Assembly (NCBI RefSeq): GCF_001613445.1
Contig: NZ_BDCJ01000005.1
Coordinates: forward strand, 119,162-183,161
Direction: 5' to 3'
Origin: Nocardia grenadensis NBRC 108939
GTDB lineage: Bacteria; Actinomycetota; Actinomycetes; Mycobacteriales; Mycobacteriaceae
Length of the DNA stretch: 64,000 bases
Positions 17,087-26,232 of this stretch are shown in pieces (the first letter of the stretch is position 1; each line of letters starts with the position of its first letter). The notes under the pieces are model-generated. The model saw only the letters and a program-made list of their open reading frames with translations, did not search any database and was not told where the DNA came from. The position numbers and the translations under genes were made by a program.

Positions 17087-17575
17087 TCAGTGGCCTTGTT
17101 CTTCCAAACGCTTGAAGGACGCCTGGATCTCGGCCTCCGCTTCCGCCCGGCCCACCCACTCGGAACCCTTGACGAACTTGCCGGGCTCGAGGTCCTTGTA
17201 CCGCTCGAAGAAATGCTTGATGGCGGCCAATTCGAACTCGGGGACGTCGCCGAGGTCCTGGATGTGGTCCCAGCGCGGGTCACCGGCCGGGACACAGAGG
17301 ATCTTGTCGTCGCCGCCGGCTTCGTCGGTCATCTTGTACATGGCGACGGGGCGCGCCTCGACGATGACGCCCGGGAACACCGAATCGGGCAGTAGGACGA
17401 GCGCGTCCAGCGGGTCGCCGTCCTCTCCGAGGGTGTTCTCGATGTAGCCGTAATCGGCCGGGTAGGCCATGGAGGTGAACAGGAACCGGTCGAGGCGCAC
17501 ACGCCCGGTTTCGTGATCGACCTCGTATTTGTTGCGTGAACCCTTGGGGATCTCGATGGTGACGTCGAACTCCAC
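17087..17575 (-). CDS. ppa: Inorganic pyrophosphatase (family I)
   Basis: A 162-residue soluble pyrophosphatase, which hydrolyses PPi to two phosphates and so pulls biosynthetic reactions forward. It shows the family start [19 protein letters not shown], the signature [11 protein letters not shown] (Mg-binding Asp residues, about 55-65) and [15 protein letters not shown] (about 95-110). Length matches bacterial type I enzymes. GTG 17575 is chosen because AAAGGAG lies eight bases upstream; the open frame upstream is basic shadow sequence. It is divergent from dacB, the same arrangement as in mycobacteria. Confidence 0.96.
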   Translation of the reverse strand: MEFDVTIEIPKGSRNKYEVDHETGRVRLDRFLFTSMAYPADYGYIENTLGEDGDPLDALVLLPDSVFPGVIVEARPVAMYKMTDEAGGDDKILCVPAGDPRWDHIQDLGDVPEFELAAIKHFFERYKDLEPGKFVKGSEWVGRAEAEAEIQASFKRLEEQGH

Positions 17576-17744
17576 GCCAACTCCTTTCGCTGCTCTCACG
17601 ATGCGCCGTGGTGGCCGGCGTCGCCGACGCACCCGGTTGTTCGCCGAGAACGGTAACCGAACACCGATATTGTTGTCGGCGGGCACATGGGTTCAGTGGG
17701 GGCTCGGGTGTGATAGTCGCCGGACATGGGAGAAGACGGGCAAC

Positions 17745-19253
17745 GTGGTGGTGCAGGGCGGCAGCGGTATGTATGGTTCGGCCACGCGCCGGCGCCGCGG
17801 CGTACGGACTTGGTCGATCATCGTGCTGGTGGTGCTGGCGGGGGCGGCGGCGGTGGCCGCGGTGATCCTGAAACCGTGGACGCCGGAGTTCCGGCACGGT
17901 GGGCTCACCATCGTCGCGCCACCCGCACCGGCCATCGTTTCGCCGGAGGTGGCGCCGGCCCTGGATACCGCGCCCGCGCCGAGCGCGGCGGGTGTCGCGG
18001 CGGCGCTCGGCCCGGTGGTCGCCAGTCCCGATCTGGGTGGTTTCGCCGGATCGGTCATCGATGCGGCCAGTGGCACCGTGTTGTGGAGTGAGCGCGCCGA
18101 CGAGCCGCGCGTGCCCTCGTCGACGGCCAAGATCATGACCACCGCGGCGGCATTGCTCACTCTGCCCGCAGATCAGCGAGTGCACACCAAGGTCGTGGCG
18201 GGTTCGTCGCCCGATGAGATCGTCCTGGTGGCCGCCGGTGATCCGACGCTCACCGCGCAGCCGGGCGGGCAGGGGTACTACCCGGGTGCGGGCAGTCTGT
18301 TGGATCTGGCCGCTCAGGTGCGCAACGCGGATATCCGGGCCGGCACGATCGTGGTGGATACCTCCGTCTATACGGGCGAGACCATGGCCCGCGGCTGGGA
18401 TCCGGTCGATATCCCCGGCGGCTCGATCGCACCACTGGAATCGGTGATGCTCGACGGTGGCCGACTCGATCCCGCTGGCGAGTATTCGCCGCGGTCGGGG
18501 AGTCCGGCGCTGGATGTGGGCCGGCGGCTGGCCACCGAGCTCGGTCTCGACCCGGCCGAAGTGCGGATCGGCACGGCACCGCTGGGTACCAAACGCCTGG
18601 GCGAGGTCGCTTCGGCGCCGCTGCGCGACCGGCTGCGCGACATGATGGTGTACTCGGACAATGTACTGGCCGAGACCATCGGCCGGGAGGTCGCCCAGGC
18701 CACCGGGCGGCCGATGTCGTTCGAGGGGGCGGCGGCCGCGGTGGCGGCGGTGCTGGCCGAGCACGGTTTCGATATGACCGGTGTGACGATGTTCGACTGC
18801 AGCGGGCTCTCGGTGGACGACCGGATCCCCGCCCGGCTGCTGAACCAGATCATCAATACCGCGGCCGGTCCCGAACCGGACGCCGAGCCCACCACCAGCG
18901 CGCCCGCGCCGCTCGCGCCGCCGCTGGGTGCGGGCGCGGGCCGCCGGGCGCAGCCGGAACCGGCCGCCACCACGCTCACGAGCCGGTTGGTGCCGATGCT
19001 GGACTATTTGCCGGTCGCGGGCGGTACCGGCTCGCTGAGCAGCCGATATGTCACGCAGAATCAGGGCGGTGCCGGCTGGGTGCGTGCCAAGACCGGAACA
19101 TTGTCGGTCGCCAGTACGTTGGCTGGTTACGTGCTTGATCGTGACGGCCGGGTCCTGACCTTCACACTGATGTCGAGCGATCGGCCCCCGGAGGTCAGTC
19201 GGCCCGCTCTGGACGCCGTCGCGACCACTCTGCGCAACTGTGGATGTTCCTGA
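17745..19253 (+). CDS. dacB: D-alanyl-D-alanine carboxypeptidase/endopeptidase (PBP4, S13 family)
   Basis: About 502 residues: a short basic N-terminus, one membrane anchor (TWSIIVLVVLAGAAAVAAVI), then the penicillin-binding catalytic domain. The three active-site motifs are present: SxxK as PSSTAKIM (about 125), SxN as YSDNVLAETI (about 303), and KTG as RAKTGTLSVA (about 450). It trims or cleaves peptidoglycan peptides outside the membrane. A Pro/Ala-rich insert (SAPAPLAPPLGAGAGRR) precedes the last motif. GTG 17745 follows GGGAGAAG at nine bases; ATG 17769 is an alternative. It leads a tight run: dacB, metalloprotease, tilS, hpt. Confidence 0.92.
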   Translation: MVVQGGSGMYGSATRRRRGVRTWSIIVLVVLAGAAAVAAVILKPWTPEFRHGGLTIVAPPAPAIVSPEVAPALDTAPAPSAAGVAAALGPVVASPDLGGFAGSVIDAASGTVLWSERADEPRVPSSTAKIMTTAAALLTLPADQRVHTKVVAGSSPDEIVLVAAGDPTLTAQPGGQGYYPGAGSLLDLAAQVRNADIRAGTIVVDTSVYTGETMARGWDPVDIPGGSIAPLESVMLDGGRLDPAGEYSPRSGSPALDVGRRLATELGLDPAEVRIGTAPLGTKRLGEVASAPLRDRLRDMMVYSDNVLAETIGREVAQATGRPMSFEGAAAAVAAVLAEHGFDMTGVTMFDCSGLSVDDRIPARLLNQIINTAAGPEPDAEPTTSAPAPLAPPLGAGAGRRAQPEPAATTLTSRLVPMLDYLPVAGGTGSLSSRYVTQNQGGAGWVRAKTGTLSVASTLAGYVLDRDGRVLTFTLMSSDRPPEVSRPALDAVATTLRNCGCS

Positions 19254-19267
19254 CGGCTGGAGGGCGC

Positions 19268-20380
19268 ATGACGATTCGACAAGGTCCCGATGGGCCCGGC
19301 GCCCGGACAGTGGCCGAGAACGGCGGCTCCGGTGACGAGCGGCGCACTTTCTCGGGCTCGGTGGACTGGCGCTGGGCGGCCCGTACCGGCGCCGCGCTGG
19401 TACCGGCCGGGCCCCGTACTTCCCGGCCGGCCGCGGAGCAGGCGGTGGCCGAGCTGAGCGAGGCCTCGGTGCGGGCCGAGGCGCCCGTGCGGGCGGTGAC
19501 CGGCCTGCTCGACGACCAGCCCGTACCCGCGGCCCGGGTCGTGGACCGGCCCGGCTGGATCGGGGCGGCGGCCGATTCCATGGCCCAGCTGACCGGTACC
19601 GGAACCACGGACCGGTCCGGCCTGTTCACCGGTAAACCGGCCGGAGTGCAGGTGGGCGCCATGCTGGCGTTCCTGTCCACGGCGATCTTGGGCCAATACG
19701 ACCCGTTCACCGGCCCGGACGGCACGCTGCTGCTGGTGGCGCCGAATATCGTGGGGGTCGAGCGCGCGCTCGCGGTGCCGGCGGCGGATTTCCGACTGTG
19801 GGTCTGCCTGCACGAGGTGTGCCACCGGGTGCAGTTCTCGGCGTCGCCGTGGCTGGCCGGGTATATGCGCGACAACGTCGAGGTGCTCGGCGAGATCGGT
19901 GACGAGGCGACCTCGGAGATGCTGTCCCGATTGCTCACCGAGGTGAAACTGCGGCGCAGCGGCCAGGTTTCCGACGATCCGGCCTCGCGCGGCGTGGTGG
20001 GACTGCTGCGGGCCACCCAGCCTCCGGAACAGCGGGCGGCACTGGACCGGTTGCTGCTGCTCGGCACTTTGCTGGAAGGGCACGCCGACCATGTGATGGA
20101 CGCGGTCGGCCCGAGTGTGGTGCCCTCGGTCGAGCAGATCAGGACGGCGTTCGACAAACGCCGGACCCGGCCCGCGAACCCGGTGCAGCGCCTGCTGCGC
20201 GCGCTGCTCGGTATCGACGCGAAGGTGGCGCAGTACGTGCGCGGGAAGGCCTTCGTCGACGAGGTGGTGCGTACAGTCGGAATGGAACGGTTCAACGTGA
20301 TCTGGACCGATGCCGATACGCTGCCGCGTACCGACGAGATCGACGAACCGCGGCGCTGGATCGCCCGCGTGCTGGACTGA
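19268..20380 (+). CDS. DUF2342-type zinc-dependent metalloprotease
   Basis: A 370-residue protein of the actinobacterial family annotated as zinc-dependent metalloprotease or F420-biosynthesis-associated protein (DUF2342; Rv3626c-like). The zincin motif is HEVCHRVQF (about 178-186) with a downstream Glu-rich segment LEGHADHVMDAVGP (about 270-283) that may supply further ligands. No signal peptide or membrane helix, so cytoplasmic. ATG 19268 has GGAGG at five bases. It lies 14 bases after dacB and three bases before tilS, so one operon is likely. Substrate unknown; the F420 link comes from phylogenetic profiling in the literature, not from this sequence. Confidence 0.85.
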   Translation: MTIRQGPDGPGARTVAENGGSGDERRTFSGSVDWRWAARTGAALVPAGPRTSRPAAEQAVAELSEASVRAEAPVRAVTGLLDDQPVPAARVVDRPGWIGAAADSMAQLTGTGTTDRSGLFTGKPAGVQVGAMLAFLSTAILGQYDPFTGPDGTLLLVAPNIVGVERALAVPAADFRLWVCLHEVCHRVQFSASPWLAGYMRDNVEVLGEIGDEATSEMLSRLLTEVKLRRSGQVSDDPASRGVVGLLRATQPPEQRAALDRLLLLGTLLEGHADHVMDAVGPSVVPSVEQIRTAFDKRRTRPANPVQRLLRALLGIDAKVAQYVRGKAFVDEVVRTVGMERFNVIWTDADTLPRTDEIDEPRRWIARVLD

Positions 20381-20383
20381 GCG

Positions 20384-21403
20384 GTGCCCTCCGCCGAACA
20401 GCGGCCGATCCGGTTACCGGAGACGCCCGCGGTGCTCGGTGTGCGGCATGCGGTGCGGGCGTGGCTGACCGGGTTCGGCCCGCAGCGCCGGTGCGTGGCG
20501 GTCGCGCTGTCGGGCGGCGCGGATTCCCTGGCGCTCACCGCGGCCGCTCTCGCCGAAGCCGCGGAAGTGCACGCCCTGATCGTGGATCACCGGTTGCAGG
20601 ACGGATCGGATGTGGTCGCGGCCACGGCCGCAGCGACGGCGCGTTCGCTCGGCTGCCGCTCCGCGCGGGTGCTGCCGGTCGAGGTGAGCGGGGCCGGCGG
20701 TATGGAGGCGGCGGCGCGGCACGCGCGCTACACGGCGCTGGACGAGGCCAGGTCGGGTTTGCCGGTGCTGCTGGGCCACACCCTCGACGATCAGGCCGAA
20801 ACCGTACTGCTGGGACTCGGACGGGGCTCGGGCGCGCGTTCCATCCAGGGGATGGCCCCGAGCGATGGCCCGTGGGGCCGGCCACTGCTGGGGGTCCGCC
20901 GCGAGACGACCCGGCAGTTCTGCGCCGACCTCGCGCTGACGCCCTACGAGGATCCGCACAACAGCGCCCCGGAGTTCACCCGGGTACGACTGCGCACCGA
21001 GGTGCTACCGCTGCTCGAGGAAGTGCTCGGCGGTGCGGTGGCGCCGGCGCTGGCCCGGACCGCCGAACAGTTGCGTGAGGACAATGCCGCTCTGGACGAG
21101 TTCGCCGGCGAGCTGCTGGTGCGGGCCGGCACCGGATCGCCGGTCTGCGCTGTGCTGGCGGTGGCCGCCGCCGCGGTGCGCCGCCGGGCGGTGCGGGCAT
21201 GGCTGCTCTCCCAGGGGATTTCCGGGGTGACCGGAAAACATATCCGCGGTATCGACGACCTGGTGGTGGCCTGGCGGGGGCAGGGCGGGGTCGCGGTGGG
21301 GGGCGGTGAGCGGGGGACGCGGTTGGTCGTCGTTCGTGAGCATGGCAGGCTGACACTTGCCCGCACCGATCGGGAACGCCGAGACCGAAGGGAAACCAGT
21401 TGA
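20384..21403 (+). CDS. tilS: tRNA(Ile)-lysidine synthetase
   Basis: A 339-residue N-type ATP pyrophosphatase. The PP-loop SGGADS is at 43-48, followed by [11 protein letters not shown] and the [19 protein letters not shown] segment typical of TilS. The enzyme ligates lysine to C34 of the CAU-anticodon tRNA-Ile, making it read AUA; it is essential in most bacteria. The C-terminal part is short compared with E. coli, as usual in actinobacteria. GTG 20384 is three bases behind the metalloprotease stop, and the hpt start lies at the tilS stop, so these genes are translationally tight. Confidence 0.94.
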   Translation: MPSAEQRPIRLPETPAVLGVRHAVRAWLTGFGPQRRCVAVALSGGADSLALTAAALAEAAEVHALIVDHRLQDGSDVVAATAAATARSLGCRSARVLPVEVSGAGGMEAAARHARYTALDEARSGLPVLLGHTLDDQAETVLLGLGRGSGARSIQGMAPSDGPWGRPLLGVRRETTRQFCADLALTPYEDPHNSAPEFTRVRLRTEVLPLLEEVLGGAVAPALARTAEQLREDNAALDEFAGELLVRAGTGSPVCAVLAVAAAAVRRRAVRAWLLSQGISGVTGKHIRGIDDLVVAWRGQGGVAVGGGERGTRLVVVREHGRLTLARTDRERRDRRETS

Positions 21404-21404
21404 C

Positions 21405-21968
21405 GTGTACGGGGACGATATCGATTCGGTCCTGATCACCGAAGAAGAAATTGCGGCGAAGGTCAGCGAACTGGCCGAACTGATCGCCAAGCGGTACCCG
21501 GCCGACGCACCGGAGGGCGATCTCCTGTTGATCGGTGTGCTCAAGGGCGCCATCTTCTTCATGACGGATCTGGCCAAGGCGCTGCCGATACCGACTCAGA
21601 TGGAGTTCATGGCCGTTTCGTCCTACGGATCCTCCACATCGTCGTCCGGCGTGGTGCGCATCATGAAGGACCTGGACAAGGACATCGCCGGCCGCAATGT
21701 GCTCATCGTCGAGGACATCATCGACTCGGGTCTGACCCTGTCGTGGCTGATGCGCAATCTCTCCACCCGCAACCCGGCCTCGCTCGAGGTGGTGACGCTG
21801 CTGCGTAAACCCGACGCGCTGCGCACCCAGGTCGAGGTCGCCAATGTGGGTTTCGACATCCCGAACGAATTCGTCGTCGGTTACGGCCTCGACTACGCCG
21901 AGCGGTACCGGGATCTGCCCTATATCGGCACGCTACACCCGCGGGTGTACGGCGGCGAACAGTCCTGA
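21405..21968 (+). CDS. hpt: Hypoxanthine phosphoribosyltransferase
   Basis: A 187-residue purine salvage enzyme that makes IMP or GMP from hypoxanthine or guanine and PRPP. The PRPP-binding motif is [17 protein letters not shown] (about 102-118); [17 protein letters not shown] (about 45-61) and the C-terminal [20 protein letters not shown] are also diagnostic. GTG 21405 lies one base after the tilS stop, with AAGGGA 11 bases upstream. The frame is open upstream to TTG 21357, overlapping tilS, and mycobacterial relatives have a longer N-terminus, so the start is not certain. Confidence 0.93.
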   Translation: MYGDDIDSVLITEEEIAAKVSELAELIAKRYPADAPEGDLLLIGVLKGAIFFMTDLAKALPIPTQMEFMAVSSYGSSTSSSGVVRIMKDLDKDIAGRNVLIVEDIIDSGLTLSWLMRNLSTRNPASLEVVTLLRKPDALRTQVEVANVGFDIPNEFVVGYGLDYAERYRDLPYIGTLHPRVYGGEQS

Positions 21969-21969
21969 A

Positions 21970-22014
21970 CGAACCGTGGGTAGGTGGGCGAGCCCACCTA
22001 CCCACGGTTCGTTT
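21970..22014 (+). terminator. Perfect 20-bp hairpin terminator between hpt and lysR gene
   Basis: Bases 21970-21989 (starting CGAACCGTGGGTAGG) are an exact inverted complement of 21992-22011, separated by two bases, and are followed by TTTC. The hairpin is one base after the hpt stop and 11 bases before the stop of the convergent LysR gene, so it can serve both. Confidence 0.9.
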
Positions 22015-22021
22015 CGCCGGA

Positions 22022-22906
22022 TCAGGCCGGGATGGCGGGAGGCGCGGCGAAGCCGCCGGAAACGGCTCGCTGGCCGAATTCGAGAATCGTCGGCCGGGTG
22101 TCGTCGGCACGCCAGGCCACCGCGAGTTCGCACGGCGGCAGGCCGGTCACCGGACGCGCGGTGAGCCCTGGCCAGCGGTACATCGGCACGTTGTTCTCGG
22201 CGAGCAGGCACAGGCCCAGTCCGAGCCCGACGGCCTCGAGCCGGTCCTCGGGGGTGGCGGCTTCCGCGCCGATGGTGGCGGGGCGGCCGTTGCGGGCGTC
22301 GTTACCGAGCCAGAAATCGCGGACGGCGCCCGCCTCGGCGGGCAGCGCGATGAACCGCTCGTCGATCAGGTCGGCGAAATCGATCATTTCCTGATTGGCG
22401 CGGGGATGGTTCTCCGGTAGGAGTACCCAGCGGCGCTCGGTACGCAGTACCTGCCAGCGGTAGCGGTTCTGGTCGGGCAGCGGGAGCCAGACCAGCGCCA
22501 GATCGGCCTGGCGGCCGGCGAGGCCGCTGGAAGGGTCGGTCCAGGCGGCGGCATGCAGGGCCAATCGGTGGCCACTGGCGCTCTCGAGATCGTTGAGCAG
22601 TCCCCGACCCAGCGTTGATTGCAGGCCGACACGCAGGACTTCGCCCGCCTCCTGCAGCGAGCTGTTGGTGGTCCCCCAGAGCTCCAGGATCTTGCGGGCG
22701 CCGCTGAGCAGTTCCTTACCGGCAACCGTGAGCGCGACACTGCGCTGGTTGCGATCGAACAGGACCACATCGAGCTGACGTTCCAGCTGCCGGATCTGAC
22801 GCGACAGGGTCGGTTGGGCGATGTGCAGCCGCTGAGCGGCGTTGGTGAAGTGCAGTTCCTCGGCGACGGCGACGAAATACCGCAGATCGCGCAAATGCGG
22901 GTCCAT
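22022..22906 (-). CDS. LysR-family transcriptional regulator
   Basis: A 294-residue regulator. The N-terminal winged helix-turn-helix reads LHFTNAAQRLHIAQPTLSRQ (about 18-37) and IRQLERQLDVVLFDR, almost the family consensus. The rest is the periplasmic-binding-protein-like effector domain. ATG 22906 has AAGGTG seven bases upstream. It is not divergent from a neighbouring gene: 421 bases without a gene precede it, then the end of an SDR gene on the same strand. Its target and effector are therefore not indicated by context. Confidence 0.9.
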   Translation of the reverse strand: MDPHLRDLRYFVAVAEELHFTNAAQRLHIAQPTLSRQIRQLERQLDVVLFDRNQRSVALTVAGKELLSGARKILELWGTTNSSLQEAGEVLRVGLQSTLGRGLLNDLESASGHRLALHAAAWTDPSSGLAGRQADLALVWLPLPDQNRYRWQVLRTERRWVLLPENHPRANQEMIDFADLIDERFIALPAEAGAVRDFWLGNDARNGRPATIGAEAATPEDRLEAVGLGLGLCLLAENNVPMYRWPGLTARPVTGLPPCELAVAWRADDTRPTILEFGQRAVSGGFAAPPAIPA

Positions 22907-23274
22907 AGCACCTTGCTATCAGAATCGTTGCTGAATTTCCAGCCCTAATTTGTCCGGTGGGTCCGCATATCGGGTCCGAAACAGTCAGCAGGTTTGTTAG
23001 TGACAGCTTATGTGGTGGCGCGGTGATGTGCATCATGAGTTCTTCGGATCGCCGACGGTCGGGCATTGCCGGGCGATACGACGTAAAAACCGACACGTTT
23101 GCAGTGGTAGAGCTGTTCATCCGGTGCGTGCTGTCACCTCGGGCTATGGAACTCCGGTCCGATCCGGCGGTGGTCGCGCGAAACGATCTCGCGCCGCCAT
23201 TTCATCGACTATGCACGTCAAGTGATATTGATCACAATAGAGTTTCGGTGGGGTCTCGACAGGCCGATGGCGGT
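22907..23274. other. Upstream region of the lysR gene, no gene seen
   Basis: This gap is less GC-rich than its flanks (for example GTTTGTTAGTGACAGCTTATG near 22995 and TGATATTGATCACAATAGAG near 23222). It presumably holds the lysR promoter and possible regulator sites such as TGATATTGATCA. Short open frames here have no recognisable product or ribosome site. Confidence 0.4.
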
Positions 23275-23308
23275 GCGCCGCGGCCCGTCGGGTGACGGAC
23301 CGCGGCGC
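23275..23308 (-). terminator. Terminator of the aldehyde dehydrogenase/SDR operon
   Basis: GCGCCGCGG (23275-23283) pairs with 23300-23308, and CCGTC (23285-23289) with GACGG (23294-23298), giving a 14-pair stem with a GGGT loop. It starts 19 bases beyond the stop of the SDR gene. Confidence 0.7.
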
Positions 23309-23327
23309 GGTGACGGCGACCGGCGGA

Positions 23328-24164
23328 TCAGCTCCCCCGGACCCGCTCCTCGTAGGCCTTGCGCTCCTCGGCGTTCACATCGTCGAGGAAGGTCTGGGCC
23401 GACCCCATCGACCGACCGAGGGCATCACCCACCGACTGCGGCAGCAGATTCACGAACACCGACATCGCGCCCGCCGCCCGGGTGACCCGGGCCTTGGGCC
23501 GAGGTTTGGCGATCAGCCGGACCACCGCCGCGGCGATATCCTCCGGTTCCGCCGCGGGCAGGCCCTTCGGCGCCGCCACCCCGGAACCGAGTTCGGTCCG
23601 GGTCAGTGTCGGCAGCACCGAAGAGAACGCCACACCGGTGCCCCGGTACTCCTCGCGCAGGGTGTCGGTGAAACCGAGCACCGCGTGTTTGGAGGCGTTG
23701 TAGGTGGCCAGACCCGGAATATGTGTCTCGCCGGCCAGCGACGCGATATTGATGATGTGGCCGCTACCGCGGGCGAGCATGCGGATCAGCGCGATCTTGG
23801 ACCCCAGGATCACGCCGTAGACATTGATATCCAGGATCCGCCGGGTGATCTGATCGGTTTCCTCCACCAGTCGCCCGGTCGGCATGATGCCCGCATTGTT
23901 GATCAGGACATCGATCGGCCCGATCTCGCGTTCCACATCGTCGAGGAATGTGGTGAAGGACTGGATATCGGTCACGTCGAGCCGGCCGTAGTAGTCGAAA
24001 TCGTGGCCGGTGCCCGATTCCTTGACGGTCTTCTCGTCGATATCGCCGATCGCGATCTTGGCGCCCAGCTTGTCCAGGGCGATCGCGGTGGACAGGCCGA
24101 TACCGCGGGCGCCCCCGGTGATGACGACGACCTTGCCGCGGATGGATTCGGTGCTACTCGCCAC
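23328..24164 (-). CDS. SDR-family oxidoreductase
   Basis: A 278-residue classical short-chain dehydrogenase. Cofactor motif TGGARGIG (16-23), the structural LINNAGIM (about 86-93), catalytic Ser in NIASLAGE (about 141) and the YNASK catalytic Tyr/Lys (about 153-157) are all present. An acidic residue after the second strand (IGDID) suggests NAD rather than NADP. Its start lies 11 bases inside the upstream aldehyde dehydrogenase gene, so the two are translationally coupled. Together they could oxidise an alcohol to an aldehyde and then to an acid; substrate unknown. Confidence 0.9.
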   Translation of the reverse strand: MASSTESIRGKVVVITGGARGIGLSTAIALDKLGAKIAIGDIDEKTVKESGTGHDFDYYGRLDVTDIQSFTTFLDDVEREIGPIDVLINNAGIMPTGRLVEETDQITRRILDINVYGVILGSKIALIRMLARGSGHIINIASLAGETHIPGLATYNASKHAVLGFTDTLREEYRGTGVAFSSVLPTLTRTELGSGVAAPKGLPAAEPEDIAAAVVRLIAKPRPKARVTRAAGAMSVFVNLLPQSVGDALGRSMGSAQTFLDDVNAEERKAYEERVRGS

Positions 24165-25752
24165 GGTTGTCTCCCTTGAGTCGCAGCAGCGCGGGGATAT
24201 CGATCCGGCGCATACCGCGCGCTCCGGCCGCGCGCATGGCGCCGAGCCCGATCAGGATCTTGTTGAGGTCATAGGGCATCCAGGTGAGTTCGCGTTCCTG
24301 GGTGGGCAGTATCGGCGTGGTGATCGCCTTGGCCCGGCAGTACTTGCGCACCCCGTTCGGGCCGCCCCACCGGGCGCCGACACCGGAATCGCCCCAGCCG
24401 CCCATCGGCAGCGCGAAATTGAACAGGTTGGCGAAAACGTCGTTGATATTGACCGCGCCCGCCTGCAGCGCCCGGGCGACCCGTTCGCCGCGTGCCTTGT
24501 CTCCCGTCCACACCGTCGCGGACAGCCCGTAAACGGAGTCGTTCGCCAACCGGATGGCCTCGGCTTCGTCGGCGACCTTCATGACGGGCAGTGTCGGCCC
24601 GAAGGTTTCCTCGGTGATACACGACATGGAGTGGTCGACGTCCACCAGCACGGTGGGTTCGAAGAAGGTGCCCACACCCGTCCGTTTGCCACCGGTCAGG
24701 ATCTTCGCTCCGGCCGCTACCGCTTCGTCGATATGCCGCTGGACGATGCCGACCTGGTTCTCGTTGGCCATGGCGCCCACATCGTTGCGGGGCGTGCGAT
24801 CGTCGCGGCCCTGTCGCAGGGACTTGACGTTGGCGGTCAGTTTGGCGACGAACTCGTCGTAGACGGGCGCCTCCACATAGACCCGCTCGACCGAGATACA
24901 GACCTGCCCGGAATTGAACATGCCGCCGAAGGCGATGCCGTGGGCGGCGCGGTCGAGATCGGCGTCGGCCAGCACGATGGCCGGATCCTTGCCACCCAGT
25001 TCGAGGCTGTAGGGGATCATCCGGGCCGCACAGGCCGCCGCGATCCGACGGCCGGTCGCGGTGGAACCGGTGAACTGGATGTAGTCGGCGTGCTCGACCA
25101 CCGCCGCGCCGGTGGCGCCCGCTCCGGTGACGACGGAGAGCACCGGGGGCGCGCCGATCTCGGCCCAGCCGCGGGCGAGTTCGAGCGCGGAGAGGGGAGT
25201 CACCTCGGAGGGTTTCAGGATCACCGCCGCGCCGGCGGCCAGCGCCGGGATCACATCGAGCAGCGGCATGGCCAGCGGGAAGTTCCACGGCGTGATCACA
25301 CCGACCACCGGATACGGCTCGAATACCGTGGTCAGCCGTTTCACCCGGGAGAGCGGACTGTGCGGGGCGGGATGCTCGTCGGCGAGGAACTTGGCGGCGC
25401 GGCGCGCGTAATAGCCGATGAGATCACTGCCGAAGATCGGATCGATGAGCGAATCGACCCGCGGTTTACCTGTCTCGGACTGCAGGACATCGGCCAGCAC
25501 CTCGGTGTTGTCGATAATCCAGTCCTGGAGTTTGAGCAGCCATTCCTTGCGCTCGTCGGCGCCGATGGCCTGCCACGCGCGCTGGTGTTCGCGTAACTCG
25601 GCGACGGCCGCGACAACCTGCTCGGCCGACATATCCGGTACCGAGCCGACCACCTCGCCGGTGGCGGGATTCAGGACTTGGATCTCCGAGTCCGGAGTCG
25701 GGTCCACGGTTTTCACCGTGGCGTCGGGTTGTCCCGATTCGGTTTTGGTCAC
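24154..25752 (-). CDS. Aldehyde dehydrogenase, succinate-semialdehyde-type
   Basis: About 532 residues, NAD(P)-dependent aldehyde dehydrogenase. Key features: VGVITPWNFPLAMPL (about 154-168), the FTGSTATGR cofactor loop, catalytic Glu in LELGGKDPAIV (about 275) and catalytic Cys in FNSGQVCISVERV (about 309), with the ITEETFGPTLPV motif further on. It resembles actinobacterial succinic-semialdehyde dehydrogenases (GabD2-like), but the substrate is not proven. GTG 25752 follows GGGAGAA at a good distance; the frame is open to 25797. It is the first gene of a pair with the overlapping SDR gene. Confidence 0.88.
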   Translation of the reverse strand: MTKTESGQPDATVKTVDPTPDSEIQVLNPATGEVVGSVPDMSAEQVVAAVAELREHQRAWQAIGADERKEWLLKLQDWIIDNTEVLADVLQSETGKPRVDSLIDPIFGSDLIGYYARRAAKFLADEHPAPHSPLSRVKRLTTVFEPYPVVGVITPWNFPLAMPLLDVIPALAAGAAVILKPSEVTPLSALELARGWAEIGAPPVLSVVTGAGATGAAVVEHADYIQFTGSTATGRRIAAACAARMIPYSLELGGKDPAIVLADADLDRAAHGIAFGGMFNSGQVCISVERVYVEAPVYDEFVAKLTANVKSLRQGRDDRTPRNDVGAMANENQVGIVQRHIDEAVAAGAKILTGGKRTGVGTFFEPTVLVDVDHSMSCITEETFGPTLPVMKVADEAEAIRLANDSVYGLSATVWTGDKARGERVARALQAGAVNINDVFANLFNFALPMGGWGDSGVGARWGGPNGVRKYCRAKAITTPILPTQERELTWMPYDLNKILIGLGAMRAAGARGMRRIDIPALLRLKGDNRGE

Positions 25753-25874
25753 TGCGTTCTCCCACTGCGTCGTGCTCGGAACCGCTGGGCCGATCATTGT
25801 GAATCAGCTCACGGGATCGATCGTGACACACTGTGCGAGACACCGCGCCCGGTCGCGGTGTCCGATACCGGGAT

Positions 25875-26129
25875 CTATTGGGATTCGCGAGCCAACCGGC
25901 GCAGTGGCGGCTCGGTCGCCGGAGGCACCCGGCGGTCGGGTAATTCGGCGAGCAGTTCGGTGGTGGCCGCGGCGACGGCGGCGACGGCTTTGTCCAGGGC
26001 GGGCTTGGTGGCCGAACTCAACCCGGACAGGCCACCGACCTTGCGCACGTACTGCAGTGCGGCGGCATAGATCTCCTGCTCGGTAGCGGCGGGCTCCAGA
26101 CCTCGCAAGACGGTGATGTTTCTACACAT
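25875..26129 (-). CDS. DUF2277 family protein
   Basis: An 84-residue protein beginning MCRNITVLRGLEPAATEQEI with YAAALQYVRKVGGLSG, the strongly conserved start of DUF2277. The family often occurs next to DNA-modification genes but has no assigned function. TAATGT lies exactly six bases before the ATG, so the message should be leaderless. It is divergent from the DUF1266 gene, whose start shows the same signature, with 103 bases between them. Confidence 0.85.
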   Translation of the reverse strand: MCRNITVLRGLEPAATEQEIYAAALQYVRKVGGLSGLSSATKPALDKAVAAVAAATTELLAELPDRRVPPATEPPLRRLARESQ

Positions 26130-26232
26130 GAATGCACATTAGCGCTGGAACACAGCCTGTGACAGGGCAAGGAACAAATGTGAAAATACGTCGCCCGGAC
26201 CGGCCGGGGCCCGCGCGTCCTAGACTCACGGT
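26130..26232. promoter_or_regulatory. Divergent leaderless promoter pair
   Basis: On the minus strand TAATGT (26141-26136) ends six bases before ATG 26129. On the plus strand TAGACT (26221-26226) ends six bases before ATG 26233. With the usual -10 geometry both transcripts start at the A of the start codon. Confidence 0.7.

Noticed and set aside
22957..23295. Plus-strand ORF of 112 codons upstream of the lysR gene
   Set aside because: No ribosome site, no domain, composition unlike neighbouring proteins, and it runs through the SDR terminator hairpin.
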